From positions 62,001 to 126,000 of the forward strand of contig CALODM010000009.1 in assembly GCA_942492125.1 (NCBI GenBank): a stretch of 64,000 nucleotides of DNA, in the 5' to 3' direction. A program made the translations under genes and the position numbers. A model generated the notes under the pieces. The model saw nothing but the letters and a program-made list of their open reading frames with translations, was not told where the DNA came from and searched no databases. This DNA comes from BCD1 sp942492125. Its GTDB lineage: Bacteria; Bacteroidota; Bacteroidia; Chitinophagales; Saprospiraceae. The first letter of the stretch is position 1; the number at the start of each line of letters is the position of its first letter. Below, in pieces: positions 45,279-54,390 of this stretch.

Positions 45279-46079
45279 CTATCCAAAAGCAGCTTTTATG
45301 TATTTAGAAAACTCCTCCTCAACCGCCGCACTGGTGGCCACCATTTCTCTGCCGTACAAATAGTCATTACCCCCACGAAAATCCTTAACCTTACCGCCAG
45401 CCTCCTGAACGATTAAAGCTCCGGCAGCAACATCCCATACATTCAGGCTGTATTCGAAGAAAGCGTCAAACCTGCCACAAGCCACATAAGCGAGATCTAC
45501 CGCTGCAGAACCGAAGCGACGGATTCCCCTGGTTTTTGTCATCATCTCCGATAAAATTTGTAAATAGGCGGATACTTTGTCATAATCATAATAAGGAAAT
45601 CCGGTGGCAATAAGGGAATCCTCCAGGGTGGGTGTCTGACTTACGGAAATGGTTTCACCGTTCAAAAATGCTCCTCCCTCTTTCCAGGCATAAAAGCATT
45701 CGTGCTGGTTGATCTCATAGACGATACCCAAAACGGTTTCCTGTTTCCATTGAAGCGCCACGCTAATTGAAAAAACAGGCAGGGAATGAAGAAAATTGGT
45801 AGTACCATCCAAAGGGTCAATGATCCATTGCAGATCGCCCCTTTGGGTTTTAATGGTTTCCTCCTCTGTCAGAAAAACTGCCCCCGGAAGCAATTTGCCC
45901 AGTTCATCCACCAGGTGTTCCTCAGCAGTTTTATCCACATAACTGACCAGGCTGTTCAGACTTTTGATCTCGATCTCTCCAGTGGTGACTTTTCCTTTTT
46001 CCCTACGGATAAATTCGCCCACCCTGATGATGATTTCCCGCGCATCCATGCACAATGACCTGAGGTTGATATCTTCCAT
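45279..46079 (-). CDS. Inositol-monophosphatase family protein
   Basis: 266 residues, cytoplasmic, normal length. The Mg-dependent phosphatase signatures are clear: FLTEEETIK (motif for metal 1), WIIDPLDGTTNFLHSLPVFS (metal-binding DPxDGTxNF) and WDVAAGALIVQEAGGKVKDF (C-terminal WDxAAG). Substrates of this family include inositol phosphates, 3'-phosphoadenosine 5'-phosphate (CysQ type) and histidinol phosphate; SuhB-like inositol monophosphatase is the closest by eye. It is transcribed alone. Confidence 0.92.
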   Translation of the reverse strand: MEDINLRSLCMDAREIIIRVGEFIRREKGKVTTGEIEIKSLNSLVSYVDKTAEEHLVDELGKLLPGAVFLTEEETIKTQRGDLQWIIDPLDGTTNFLHSLPVFSISVALQWKQETVLGIVYEINQHECFYAWKEGGAFLNGETISVSQTPTLEDSLIATGFPYYDYDKVSAYLQILSEMMTKTRGIRRFGSAAVDLAYVACGRFDAFFEYSLNVWDVAAGALIVQEAGGKVKDFRGGNDYLYGREMVATSAAVEEEFSKYIKAAFG

Positions 46080-46268
46080 TAATTTTTATTTGAAGTTTAT
46101 GCTCGCGAATTTATCGTTTACTTTTAAATTCGTACCATTGAGCGGTTAAATATCGAAAAAATATTTTTCATGATGCGACCCATCCATGCATGATATTTAT
46201 TATGATGGCATCGGCATGCATTCAGTAAGAAAATATTTGACTGATCCGGCAACTACAAAAATTTTGAT

Positions 46269-46850
46269 ATGGATCATATGGAAAACGAAATTCTTGATGC
46301 AGCATTTTCCGGTATAGAAAAGACTACAAAAAACGCTGTAAACAAGTGGTTTGTTCCAGCGATTTTATGGATTGGAGCAAGCATGTGTATGCTCCGGGGT
46401 TATTTTTTGGAGATCCAGTTTATATTAGCCTTCTTGCTTATAGTCATAACAACTATCTTCAACTACCGCAATCACAAATCCGGGCCATGGATCACATTGG
46501 GCATTCTCATTCCCGGTATAGTCAACCTTGTTTTTTATTTTCCCTTTGAATTTAACTTTGGTATAGCTTTATTCTCGCTAAAATTTGAAATTGATTTTGT
46601 ATTATTGATCCTTGGCGTAGTTCACTTTTTTCTGAACAGCAAGCCGATTGTTCCTCAACTGCAAAAGTATATTGCAAAATCTCCCGAGCGGATCAGGGAG
46701 GAAAAGGATGCCCGGATCAGCGGTTTTAAACAACGTTTTTCAAGTAAAAGTAAAAAAGACCTGGAGGACATTTTGAGTAATAAAATGATGATTCCGGAAG
46801 CCAAAAAGGCTGCCGAAGAGTTATTGAAAGCAAAACGAAGTGAAGACTGA
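46269..46850 (+). CDS. Hypothetical integral membrane protein
   Basis: 193 residues: about four transmembrane helices (residues 28-46, 50-66, 74-92, 100-117), then a positively charged cytoplasmic tail (about 125-193, rich in Lys/Arg/Glu and ending AAEELLKAKRSED) with a helical SKSKKDLEDILSNKMMIPEA segment. No family was recognised. The thioesterase gene follows 27 bp later and may be co-transcribed. A second ATG three codons in is an alternative start. The 189-bp upstream gap shows no clear promoter. Confidence 0.65.
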   Translation: MDHMENEILDAAFSGIEKTTKNAVNKWFVPAILWIGASMCMLRGYFLEIQFILAFLLIVITTIFNYRNHKSGPWITLGILIPGIVNLVFYFPFEFNFGIALFSLKFEIDFVLLILGVVHFFLNSKPIVPQLQKYIAKSPERIREEKDARISGFKQRFSSKSKKDLEDILSNKMMIPEAKKAAEELLKAKRSED

Positions 46851-46877
46851 ACCCATAGCAAAAACCTGTAAAACTTT

Positions 46878-47612
46878 ATGAACGAGCAAAATTCTATACT
46901 TGAAAAAAAATTTCCCATTTCCTCCCGGCACGCCGATTTCAAATCAGAACTAAGGCTAAGCGCCCTGATCAATGATTACATCCAGGCAGCCTGGCAACAT
47001 GCAGAAGCATTGGGAGTAGGGTATCAACACCTTAAAGAACAAGGCCTGGGATGGGTACTTTCAAGGTTTACTTTAGACATTTACCGTTTACCCAAATGGC
47101 CGGGAGAGATCAAAATAAAGACCTGGCCCAAAGGCATGAACAGATTGTTTTATCTCCGGGATGCGGAGATGTACCATGGCGAAGAAAAGTTTGCTGCCAT
47201 CACCTCAGCATGGCTCATTTTTGATGTAAAATCCAAACGCCCCAAAGTTTTGTACAAAGACCAGCCTTATCTGCACCAATTGGCCGGCAAACATGCTATT
47301 GAATCTGATATTCCTGCTTTAAAAATTGAAGGAACTCCCAACCTTTCAACCTCCTATAAGGTCCGTTACAACGATATTGATGTTAATTTACATCTCACCA
47401 CGGTCCGTTACCTGGACTTTCTTTTCGACACCTACGACATTGAGTTCATGCGGGAGAACACGCCCAAAAAAATGACGGTGAATTTTTTAAAAGAAGTGGT
47501 CTTCGGCGATCAGCTCGTTTTGCATCGTTTTGAAGATGGGAACATTCATGGATTTGAACTTTACTCCCCTGCCAATAACACGGTTAATTTCAGAGCAGAA
47601 GTTACCTATTAA
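46878..47612 (+). CDS. Acyl-ACP thioesterase (FatA/TesA-like double hot-dog)
   Basis: 244 residues with two hot-dog folds: the N-terminal one (about 10-135) includes LINDYIQAAWQHAEALGVGY and GLGWVLSRFTLDIYRLPKWP; the second (about 150-240) has YKVRYNDIDVNLHLTTVRYLDF. The D-x-N-x-H pattern (DVNLH) holds the catalytic Asn/His-type residues of plant-like acyl-ACP thioesterases. The enzyme releases fatty acids from acyl carrier protein in the cytoplasm. It is followed after 22 bp by a PepSY-type membrane gene. Confidence 0.88.
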   Translation: MNEQNSILEKKFPISSRHADFKSELRLSALINDYIQAAWQHAEALGVGYQHLKEQGLGWVLSRFTLDIYRLPKWPGEIKIKTWPKGMNRLFYLRDAEMYHGEEKFAAITSAWLIFDVKSKRPKVLYKDQPYLHQLAGKHAIESDIPALKIEGTPNLSTSYKVRYNDIDVNLHLTTVRYLDFLFDTYDIEFMRENTPKKMTVNFLKEVVFGDQLVLHRFEDGNIHGFELYSPANNTVNFRAEVTY

Positions 47613-47634
47613 AAACAGCTAAAAAAGCCCAAAT

Positions 47635-48219
47635 TTGACAACAAAAACAGACAGACAAAACCAGGCAAAAATATTACGCATATTCCGGAAGGTCCATCGC
47701 CTGACAGGAGCATTTTTATTCGTATTTTTCTTTGTTGTTTCCATAACCGGCATTTTGCTGGGCTGGAAAAAAAACAGCGGAGAATGGTTGCTCCCTGATA
47801 CTAAAACGGGGACTACAACAGAACTCAAAAAATGGCTCCCCATCGACAGCCTGCATGTCATTGCCCAGGCAATTTTAAAGGATTCGGTGTCTTCTGATTT
47901 GTCTTCTGATTTGGATCGGATTGATATCAGAAAACCCAAAGGTTCCGTCAAATTTATTTTCGAAGATCATCACTGGGAAATTCAACTGGACGGCGCTACC
48001 GGCAAAGTGCTCAATATTGGAAAGCGACGGTCTGATCTTATCGAAAATATCCATGACGGATCTGTGTTGGATGACTACTTTCAAACCAATAATAACCTTA
48101 TCAAACTATTATACACTTCACTGATCGGTGGAGCGCTGTTGCTTTTCACGGTGACGGGATTCTGGCTTTGGTATGGACCGAAGAGATTGCGAAGGGCACG
48201 GCACGAAAATAGAAAATAA
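47635..48219 (+). CDS. PepSY-associated TM-helix protein
   Basis: 194 residues: helix 1 (about 22-42) in RKVHRLTGAFLFVFFFVVSI, a PepSY-like periplasmic domain (about 60-130: FIFEDHHWEIQLDGATGKVL), and a C-terminal helix (about 160-180) followed by the typical WLWYGPKRLRR end. Conserved His residues at the helix ends are typical of this family, which is linked to iron/haem reduction. The frame contains no ATG before the first helix; the start is the TTG at 47635. Short forms like this one lack the central helices of full PepSY-TM proteins. Confidence 0.82.
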   Translation: MTTKTDRQNQAKILRIFRKVHRLTGAFLFVFFFVVSITGILLGWKKNSGEWLLPDTKTGTTTELKKWLPIDSLHVIAQAILKDSVSSDLSSDLDRIDIRKPKGSVKFIFEDHHWEIQLDGATGKVLNIGKRRSDLIENIHDGSVLDDYFQTNNNLIKLLYTSLIGGALLLFTVTGFWLWYGPKRLRRARHENRK

Positions 48220-48230
48220 TAACTCAGTTT

Positions 48231-48307
48231 CTTTTTCAGCTTCTTCTTGTTTAAAGGAAATATTCATTCTGTTTGCCAATTCAGGGGTGAGTAACATTTT
48301 GTCCTGG
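48231..48307 (-). pseudogene. Fossil fragment of an ACP-like gene
   Basis: About 77 bp match, at roughly three bases in four, the middle of the ACP-like gene at 49565-49813. In frame it reads SQDKMLLTPELANRMNISF then KQEEAEKE, against DQDKMLLIAELENRMDVYL and TPEEAEKAE. The fragment has no proper start or end. The adjoining 48308-48581 has no gene that I can support; a short plus-strand frame (NDIIEYPNGNYAAALK) near 48470-48510 may be another gene scrap. The duplicates flank the FISUMP gene on both sides. Confidence 0.6.
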
Positions 48308-48581
48308 GAGTACCTCCAAGGTCCAAGGTCCATCTTGAGTTGTCAAAAAAGTTTATGTTCATTAAATTTAAAACAATTTAGGATGAAGATACCTTTTTCC
48401 TCAGGAAGAAAAGTGAGGACAATGTCTGTTGTATCTGAAGCTAATTGTGCGTAAATTGCTAAATGATATTATTGAATATCCGAATGGCAACTACGCTGCT
48501 GCTTTAAAGTGAGACCTAAGCCGAATATAGATCCAGGCAGAAAGCATAAAACGCTTATTTTCAACTCCAATAAATAATATC

Positions 48582-49535
48582 ATGAAATACACTTTATTAT
48601 TCTTTCTCTGTTTTTTTTCAATAACATTAAACATGCAAGCTCAGGCAGTTACGGACATTGATGGCAATGTTTATGATACGGTTATTGTTGGAACACAGAT
48701 TTGGATGGGTGAAAACCTAAAAGTAACTCATTATCGCAATGGAGATCCAATTCCAAATGTTACCAGTAATGCAGCATGGAGCGAATTGACAACAGGAGCT
48801 ATGTGTTTTTACGCCAATGATTCTGTATCATTTGCTCCGGTTTATGGTGCTTTATACAATGGTTATGCAGCTGTTGACAGCCGTAAATTATGTCCTACTG
48901 GCTGGCATGTGGCAAGCGATTCAGATTGGAATATTTTAGAAATTTATCTTGATCCAACTGTTGACACTACTCTTTTGGGTTGGACAGGGTCTGTGATAGG
49001 AATATATTTAAAAGAGCTTGGGTTCGAACATTGGTTTCCGAACCAAATCATGGGAACCGACATTGTTGGTTTCACAGCCCTTCCAGGCGGGGTACGATCT
49101 TCCCAGGGCGGGGGTTTTGGAAGCGAAGGCACCGCTGGTGATTGGTGGACCAGTACCCCCGATGGGTTAGATGGTGGATATATCCGAATTTTAGCTTATG
49201 ACTATGAGCAAATACACCGTACGCTTCGTAACAATGTAAATGGCTATTCTGTTAGGTGTGTTGCGGATTTCCAAGCGACTTCAACAAATGAAGATTTCAA
49301 CGCCCAAAACATTCAGGTTTTTCCAAACCCCGCAACCAACATTGTATCTATCCGTTTTCCAACTAAACAGCATTTCGAAATACAAATATTCAATTCTGCA
49401 GGTCAGTGTGTTCTTTCAAAAGAATTGAACAGTGACTCGAATGACATTAATATTAGTGCTTTACCGAATGGTTTTTATATTATAAAAATTTCGGATGTAA
49501 ATTGGTCTATCCAAAGGGGATTGGCTAAAGGATGA
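48582..49535 (+). CDS. FISUMP-domain secreted protein with T9SS sorting domain
   Basis: 317 residues: signal peptide (1-21, ending MQAQ), a Fibrobacter succinogenes major paralogous (FISUMP) domain (about 25-230) with VTDIDGNVYDTVIVGTQIWM, then GENLKVTHYRNGDPIPN, CPTGWHVASDSDW and the closing GYSVRCVAD, and a type A T9SS sorting domain (about 240-317: IQVFPNPATNIVSI, IFNSAGQCV, LPNGFYIIKI). It is exported to the surface by the T9SS whose GldM/GldN parts are encoded here. The FISUMP function is unknown. Confidence 0.92.
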   Translation: MKYTLLFFLCFFSITLNMQAQAVTDIDGNVYDTVIVGTQIWMGENLKVTHYRNGDPIPNVTSNAAWSELTTGAMCFYANDSVSFAPVYGALYNGYAAVDSRKLCPTGWHVASDSDWNILEIYLDPTVDTTLLGWTGSVIGIYLKELGFEHWFPNQIMGTDIVGFTALPGGVRSSQGGGFGSEGTAGDWWTSTPDGLDGGYIRILAYDYEQIHRTLRNNVNGYSVRCVADFQATSTNEDFNAQNIQVFPNPATNIVSIRFPTKQHFEIQIFNSAGQCVLSKELNSDSNDINISALPNGFYIIKISDVNWSIQRGLAKG

Positions 49536-49564
49536 TGGCACCTTCATGGCGCAACCTTGAGGTT

Positions 49565-49813
49565 TTACACAATATGCGCATGAAAAAACTGCCTTAAATC
49601 CTGGATGGTCTCCGCTTTTTCAGCTTCTTCAGGTGTCAGGTAAACATCCATCCTGTTTTCCAGTTCGGCGATGAGTAACATTTTATCCTGGTCGTCCAGG
49701 TTCAGGTCGCTTGCCAGGCTACTTGATGGAAAAATTTCGTCCGAAGGCACGTCCAATTCCCAGGAAACGAATTCAATCAATTTGTCTTCAGTGAGGCTTT
49801 TTTTATTATCCAT
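49565..49813 (-). CDS. ACP-like protein lacking the phosphopantetheine serine
   Basis: 82 residues. Without gaps, SDLNLDDQDKMLLIAELE and the following TPEEAEKAETIQ segment align with the EDLGADSLDTVELVMALE and DEEAEKITTVQ segments of acyl carrier proteins. The modified Ser of the DSL motif is replaced by Asp41 (D-D-Q), so the product cannot carry 4'-phosphopantetheine in the normal way. The fold and acidic helix 2 look kept. No synthase or ligase genes are adjacent, so it may be a regulatory or binding protein. It is convergent with the FISUMP gene. Confidence 0.8.
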   Translation of the reverse strand: MDNKKSLTEDKLIEFVSWELDVPSDEIFPSSSLASDLNLDDQDKMLLIAELENRMDVYLTPEEAEKAETIQDLRQFFHAHIV

Positions 49814-49889
49814 GTTAGCGAATTTTCAAGTTCAAAACAAGACGGTCAATTTACAAATAAACTTGTTAAAAAGGGTTCAATATTATGTA

Positions 49890-49950
49890 AAAAAGAAGCC
49901 CGGAAGCGATAAAAAAGCTGGTTTTATACAAAGCCCAAATCATTTCCGGG
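49890..49950 (-). terminator. Probable terminator of the ABC export operon
   Basis: CCCGGAA (49899-49905) pairs with TTCCGGG (49944-49950) around a 38-nt loop; on the minus strand CTTCTTTTTT follows. The long loop makes this moderate evidence. Confidence 0.4.
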
Positions 49951-49975
49951 GTTCCTGATATTTTGACTGCCAAAA

Positions 49976-50728
49976 TCACTGTTTTAAGGCTGCCTTCGAA
50001 AAGATATATTCCGGAATATCCTGATCAAATTTGATGCTGGTCATTTTAAATACAGTGCCATCACCACTTTTGAGCATATTCTTATAAGTAATGGTTTTCG
50101 GGAACCAGCGTCCCTCAATTTTTTCAACATCGGTCAAAGTGGACCTTTTCAGCAATTGACCACTTTTCGCAAACAGTTCTTCTTTCAAAGGCACCAGCCT
50201 TTCACTGTCAATCCAGACCTTACGGGAAGCATACGCGACATCCTCTACCTTGGCATTCAGCTCAAGTACCCACGTCGGGCGACCATCGACTTCTTCTTTC
50301 CCAAGGACCCTGGCATCGTAGGTCTCCGTCAATTTCCGATCGTCCATCATATCTTCATAAGACAAGTCAGAGCCCATTACGGACTGCCGTAACATATGCC
50401 CGGAAATCTGGATAATGCGATCCGTTGAAGGAGAGTATATCCAAAGCTTATCTTCCAGTTTTAACATTTTTGTTCCCTGCTCCCGTGCAGGGGATAAATA
50501 TTCTGTAAAGGATTGCTGGTCACCAACGGAATAAGATATTGAAGAAATCGTCCGGCTGCTACGCTTGCCATTGATGGTCATCGTAGATTCAAAAATTCTG
50601 TTTTCGGAAGACATGTTTTCGTCTACCATTTCCAAAATTTTATCCGCACTGGGCTGCCCTGACGCCAGGAAAGCAAAAGCAGAAAAAAGGGCAACAAAAA
50701 AAGTTTTCATGATAATATTTTTATGCAT
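49976..50728 (-). CDS. LolA-like outer-membrane lipoprotein-sorting family protein (ABC module)
   Basis: 250 residues: signal peptide (preferred MKTFFVALFSAFAFLASG start about six codons into the frame) and a LolA-like fold with YLSPAREQGTKML, KLWIYSPSTDRIIQI, VMGSDLSYEDMMDD and EEVDGRPTWVLEL. These landmarks match, in order, those of the protein at 2485-3264, so the two are paralogs. It is the last gene of the TetR-barrel-ABC operon and probably the periplasmic carrier that receives cargo from the ABC transporter. Confidence 0.82.
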   Translation of the reverse strand: MHKNIIMKTFFVALFSAFAFLASGQPSADKILEMVDENMSSENRIFESTMTINGKRSSRTISSISYSVGDQQSFTEYLSPAREQGTKMLKLEDKLWIYSPSTDRIIQISGHMLRQSVMGSDLSYEDMMDDRKLTETYDARVLGKEEVDGRPTWVLELNAKVEDVAYASRKVWIDSERLVPLKEELFAKSGQLLKRSTLTDVEKIEGRWFPKTITYKNMLKSGDGTVFKMTSIKFDQDIPEYIFSKAALKQ

Positions 50729-50845
50729 TCAATTTTATTATTTGACGTAAATTTCGTGCCAGGGTTTAGGTAAATTCTATTAAAACCAAGTTAAATTTTG
50801 TTAATCCATTTCACTTGGCCTTAATTTTCAAAATTGCCCCTTCGA

Positions 50846-50894
50846 CAAGGTTTCGCCTTTCCTACCCGATTGGCCGAACAAAGGCAAAACCTTG
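50846..50894 (-). repeat. REP-like palindrome, copy 2
   Basis: Arms CAAGGTTTCGCCTTT (50846-50860) and AAAGGCAAAACCTTG (50880-50894) flank a 19-nt centre that is similar to copy 1 (CCCGAT ... GG). It sits 17 bp past the restored stop of the permease gene and before the LolA-like gene. Confidence 0.7.
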
Positions 50895-50910
50895 AACCTG
50901 ATACTCCAAA

Positions 50911-52187
50911 CTACACCTCCAGTTCCTTGAATAACTGAGCCGTTTTCCGTTTATATATCCCAATGCCGGCAAGTCCTGTACCAATGACCGTTGAAATTAC
51001 ACCCGGGATAAATCCGAGATAAAAATCAACGGGAGTAATATGCGCCCTGATTACGGAAGGCATCATTACAGAAGAGCCTTTGCGTCATAGAACCAATATC
51101 AATACCGTAGGTCTGAATGAGCCAGGCGAAAAATAAGCCCAATGGCTGTTCCCAGAATGGAACCCGCAATACCAATCATTACAGATTCCAGTATCATCGA
51201 CCAGTAGACATGACGTTTTTCCTCTCCGATAGCAAGCCTCAATCCAATTTCTCCATACCTTCTGATCCCTCCGAGCAAACCGGCATTCCATAAAACCAGG
51301 GACATGGCGAACATAAATATGAAGGTGATGATCACCCCCATACTCTGAGCCAAATCCACATAGGTAGCCATACTGTCCTGCTCCCTGAGGGTTACCATCT
51401 GTGGGGCATACTCATCTTCGGGGTCGTTGTATTTTTTATTGAACGATGATTTGATCTCATCTGCCAAGGCCTGGTCATAATAACCAGACTTAAAATATCC
51501 GGTTAATTCTCCCGCAGCATCTTCCATATCGAGTGCCTGGCGAACATCTTGAATGTCGGCTACCAGTGTACCGCGATCGAGAAAATCAGTACCAAACCTC
51601 AAGGTTCCTGAAACGACGAAGTTGTACATAATCATACTCCCGTGCATGGAGGAACCTATCAGTGTCACATTATCACCAGGGTTTACCTTGAGTTTCTGAG
51701 AAAACTCTTCACTGAGCAATACTTCTCCGGGATTGGCCGGCATATTTCCGCGTACAAGGGATTCCGATAAATTAAGTCGCTCGTCCTCCTTACCGTTTGG
51801 GGACATTAAATCCAGTCCCATACCCATAGCCGGTCCCTGAGCACGTGTTTCTCCGTTTTCATCAGGGGCATCGACCAGTCCTCCAAATTGAATTCGCTCT
51901 GCCCATTCAATATCAGGATGGGTACTTCTCATTTCTTCCAGTAAGGAAGCTACCTCCATCAAGGCCAGGTCATTAGGTCGCAGGTCTGAATTTTCGGCAT
52001 AGGCCTTGGACATGATTTTCACATGTCCGGTTGTAAATCTGGCGTTCATCTCTATCGTATCGCCCATCACCCCTGTAACATAGGCATGCATCAATACGGT
52101 CAACATGACTCCTGTTGCCACCACCAGTATAGGAAGCAGACTTCTGCTCCTGTCGCGAAATAGTCCTTTTAATAAGAATCGTATCAT
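50911..52187 (-). pseudogene. FtsX/MacB-type ABC permease gene, two frameshifts near the 3' end
   Basis: The uninterrupted part (to a stop at 51099) gives 362 residues with TM1 (about 18-38), a MacB-PCD-like periplasmic domain (about 40-270), and the first FtsX helices. The expected C-terminal end continues in two other frames: AWLIQTYGIDIGSMTQ, then SSVMMPSVIRAHITPVDFYL and a last helix, ending AQLFKELEV with TAG at 50911. The joins are a T5 run (51129-51133) and an A3 run (51079-51081), each fitting one extra base. Restored length is about 425 residues. It is coupled to the next permease by a 4-bp overlap. Sequencing error is likely. Confidence 0.8.
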
Positions 52188-53359
52188 TGTATTTTACCCT
52201 TTATTGCTTGAGTTGGATTCATTTTTGCTATTTTCTTCGATGGCCAGTAACTGACGATGGTCGTTGTAATGACCACGATCAGTGTAGTTCCGAGGATCAG
52301 TCCGAGTGTGTATTTCGGATAAAGCGTCTGAGCGATAGCCATTCCATAGTCACTGGTTTCCACAGGCATTGTCCATCCTGTTTTGGCCTGCCACCATAAA
52401 AACGGTATGCCGTATATAGCAGCAACGACCGCTGCCAAAATAGAATGCATGGCCCCTTCTGTAGTAAACAGCCAAACGACTTGTCTTTTTGTAAAACCCA
52501 GTGCGACAATGGTTCCTATTTCCCGCTGTCGGCGGAAAATAGAAAGGATCTGGGTATCAAAAATCGCCAACATGGCCAGTAACAATAGAATAAAATAAAA
52601 AATGGATTGCCCAACAGTTTTTGTCTTGATGATCTCATCAATATTAGCCGTCAGTGCTTTTTGCGTTTTTAAAGTCCAGCCCTCCATTTCAGCTCTTTCC
52701 ACTTCGGGATCCCGGAAAGTAATTATGGTGGCCTCTCCGGGGGTCAGCATCATGGATTGCAATTTTTCAAGATCGATCCATACCTGTCCTCCATCAACAG
52801 TTGGCACATTAGTGCTGAAAATTTCCGTGATATAAATTTCTGAGGCATCAAAAGTGCCATTGGCATCCCGCCACTGAATAGTCACGTAATCCCCGATGTT
52901 GAGTTTATTGACCTTTGCCATATGAGAACCAATGATAGCCGGAATGGCATTAATTGTCGTATCCAGCTTTTGGGTTGGCAAATGCAGTAAGGTCTGTTGG
53001 GGATCTATTCCTTTTATCAAAATCGACTGCATCCTGCCTTCCGGATAAATGGTACCCTGAACAACCAGAACCGCCATGGCATCGCCCTGGTCTATTTCCT
53101 TTTGAATGGCTGGAGGAACAGATGCACGGCTTTCATTTAAGGTGAAAGGATCAAACGGATCGTAATTTTCGTGCCAGTACTGACCTCCGGCAATTTCCCA
53201 ATTGCGGGTATCTGTTTTGGCCTGGTGGTCCCATCCCACCATGAGTCCCTTCATCCAGATGATCACCACGAATGAAAAGGACAATACGATCACATTCAAC
53301 CAGGTTCTGAGACCGGCGCCAACTAAGTTCCTGTATGCCAGTTTTAATGCTAATAACAT
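52184..53359 (-). CDS. FtsX/MacB-type ABC permease
   Basis: 391 residues with the four-helix LolC/E-MacB topology: TM1 (about 20-38), a long periplasmic domain (about 40-255, including KVNKLNIGDYVTIQWRD) and three C-terminal helices (about 258-280, 305-330, 355-375) with the FtsX signature RRQREIGTIVALGFTKRQVV. It partners with the permease encoded downstream (52184-52187 overlap) and the ATPase encoded upstream. Such mechanotransmission ABC transporters move substrates between the outer leaflet/periplasm and carriers rather than across the inner membrane. Confidence 0.88.
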   Translation of the reverse strand: MLLALKLAYRNLVGAGLRTWLNVIVLSFSFVVIIWMKGLMVGWDHQAKTDTRNWEIAGGQYWHENYDPFDPFTLNESRASVPPAIQKEIDQGDAMAVLVVQGTIYPEGRMQSILIKGIDPQQTLLHLPTQKLDTTINAIPAIIGSHMAKVNKLNIGDYVTIQWRDANGTFDASEIYITEIFSTNVPTVDGGQVWIDLEKLQSMMLTPGEATIITFRDPEVERAEMEGWTLKTQKALTANIDEIIKTKTVGQSIFYFILLLLAMLAIFDTQILSIFRRQREIGTIVALGFTKRQVVWLFTTEGAMHSILAAVVAAIYGIPFLWWQAKTGWTMPVETSDYGMAIAQTLYPKYTLGLILGTTLIVVITTTIVSYWPSKKIAKMNPTQAIKGKIQ

Positions 53360-53404
53360 TTTAACCTGTTTTTTGTCAAAAATTCTAATTTTGGAATTGT
53401 TTAA

Positions 53405-54190
53405 TCATTGCTTATAAACAATCCCGTTTTTTAACCGGACTATTGCTTTCGCTAAAATCTCACGTGCTTCACCTGTCTCAGTTCTACCCCCGGTAGGTAC
53501 TACAATCTCATCTTTATCAATCCTACCATCCAACAGGTATATTTTTCTGCGGAGGTAACTGATTACCTTCTCGTCATGCGTCGCAAACAGGAAAGTGGTT
53601 TTTAATTCCTGATTCAGCGTTTCCATCGTTTGCAAAATATGATGCGAGTTGGCAGCATCGAGATTGGCAGTAGGTTCATCGGCCAGCACCAGTGATGGTT
53701 TTTTCACCATGGCTCTGGCAATCGCTACCCGCTGACTTTCCCCTCCGGAAAGTTGTGGCGGACGAGAGTTCACCTTGTCTGTCAATCCGACCCAATCCAG
53801 GGCATCCATCACCATTTTTTTGCGCTCTGATGAGGAATAGTCTAATAAGAGTAACGGGAATTCCACATTTTCAAAAACTGTATGTACCGCCAGCAAATTA
53901 TAGCTTTGGAAAATAAATCCAAGGCTCTGTTTTCGCAATTTAGCTGCCTGTTTTGGGGTCAGTTCACCGATAGAGTGTCCCAAAACGGTAGCCACGCCCG
54001 AGGTAGGCACATCAAGCGACCCAACGATGTTGAGTAGAGTCGTTTTCCCGGATCCACTGGGTCCGATCAATCCGCAAAATTCCCCTTCATTGATATTCAG
54101 GTCTACCTCCTTCAAGGCTGTAAAGACCGACTTCCCAATGGGAAAGGATTTGGTAAGTTTCTCAATTTTAATAATTGAAGAATTTTCCAT
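53405..54190 (-). CDS. LolD/MacB-type ABC ATP-binding protein
   Basis: 261 residues: Walker A GPSGSGKTT (about 42-50), Q-loop FQSYNLLA, signature LSGGESQRVAIARA, Walker B LVLADEPTANLD and H-loop ATHDEKV. The LADEPTANLD wording is typical of the LolD/FtsE/MacB group. A 30-residue C-terminal extension (GGRTETGEAREILAKAIVRL) is atypical. It is upstream of two permease genes (45-bp gap to the first), so the operon makes a complete ABC transporter. Confidence 0.93.
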   Translation of the reverse strand: MENSSIIKIEKLTKSFPIGKSVFTALKEVDLNINEGEFCGLIGPSGSGKTTLLNIVGSLDVPTSGVATVLGHSIGELTPKQAAKLRKQSLGFIFQSYNLLAVHTVFENVEFPLLLLDYSSSERKKMVMDALDWVGLTDKVNSRPPQLSGGESQRVAIARAMVKKPSLVLADEPTANLDAANSHHILQTMETLNQELKTTFLFATHDEKVISYLRRKIYLLDGRIDKDEIVVPTGGRTETGEAREILAKAIVRLKNGIVYKQ

Positions 54191-54234
54191 TTTAAATTGG
54201 TTTATATTGTATTCAAAACTTATTCTCTCTTCGA

Positions 54235-54282
54235 CAAGGTTTCGCCTTTCTGGCTCTCAGCCTATTCAAAGGCAAAACCCTG
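54235..54282 (-). repeat. REP-like palindrome, copy 3
   Basis: Arms CAAGGTTTCGCCTTT (54235-54249) and AAAGGCAAAACCCTG (54268-54282) flank an 18-nt centre. It lies in the 200-bp gap between the barrel gene and the ATPase gene, inside the operon. Confidence 0.7.
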
Positions 54283-54355
54283 AGTTATCATTTCTTATTT
54301 TGCGACCCTGGCGAATCCTCGCGTACCTTGCGGTTAATTTCTTTCTCTCCTCCTC

Positions 54356-54390
54356 AATTCGTAATTACACATTCGTAATTCGTAATTAAT
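54356..54390. repeat. ATTCGTAATT simple repeat
   Basis: AATTCGTAATT, a 4-nt spacer, then ATTCGTAATTCGTAATT run up to the barrel stop codon at 54391. The unit is the same as in the inverted repeat at 8133-8182. Confidence 0.55.
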
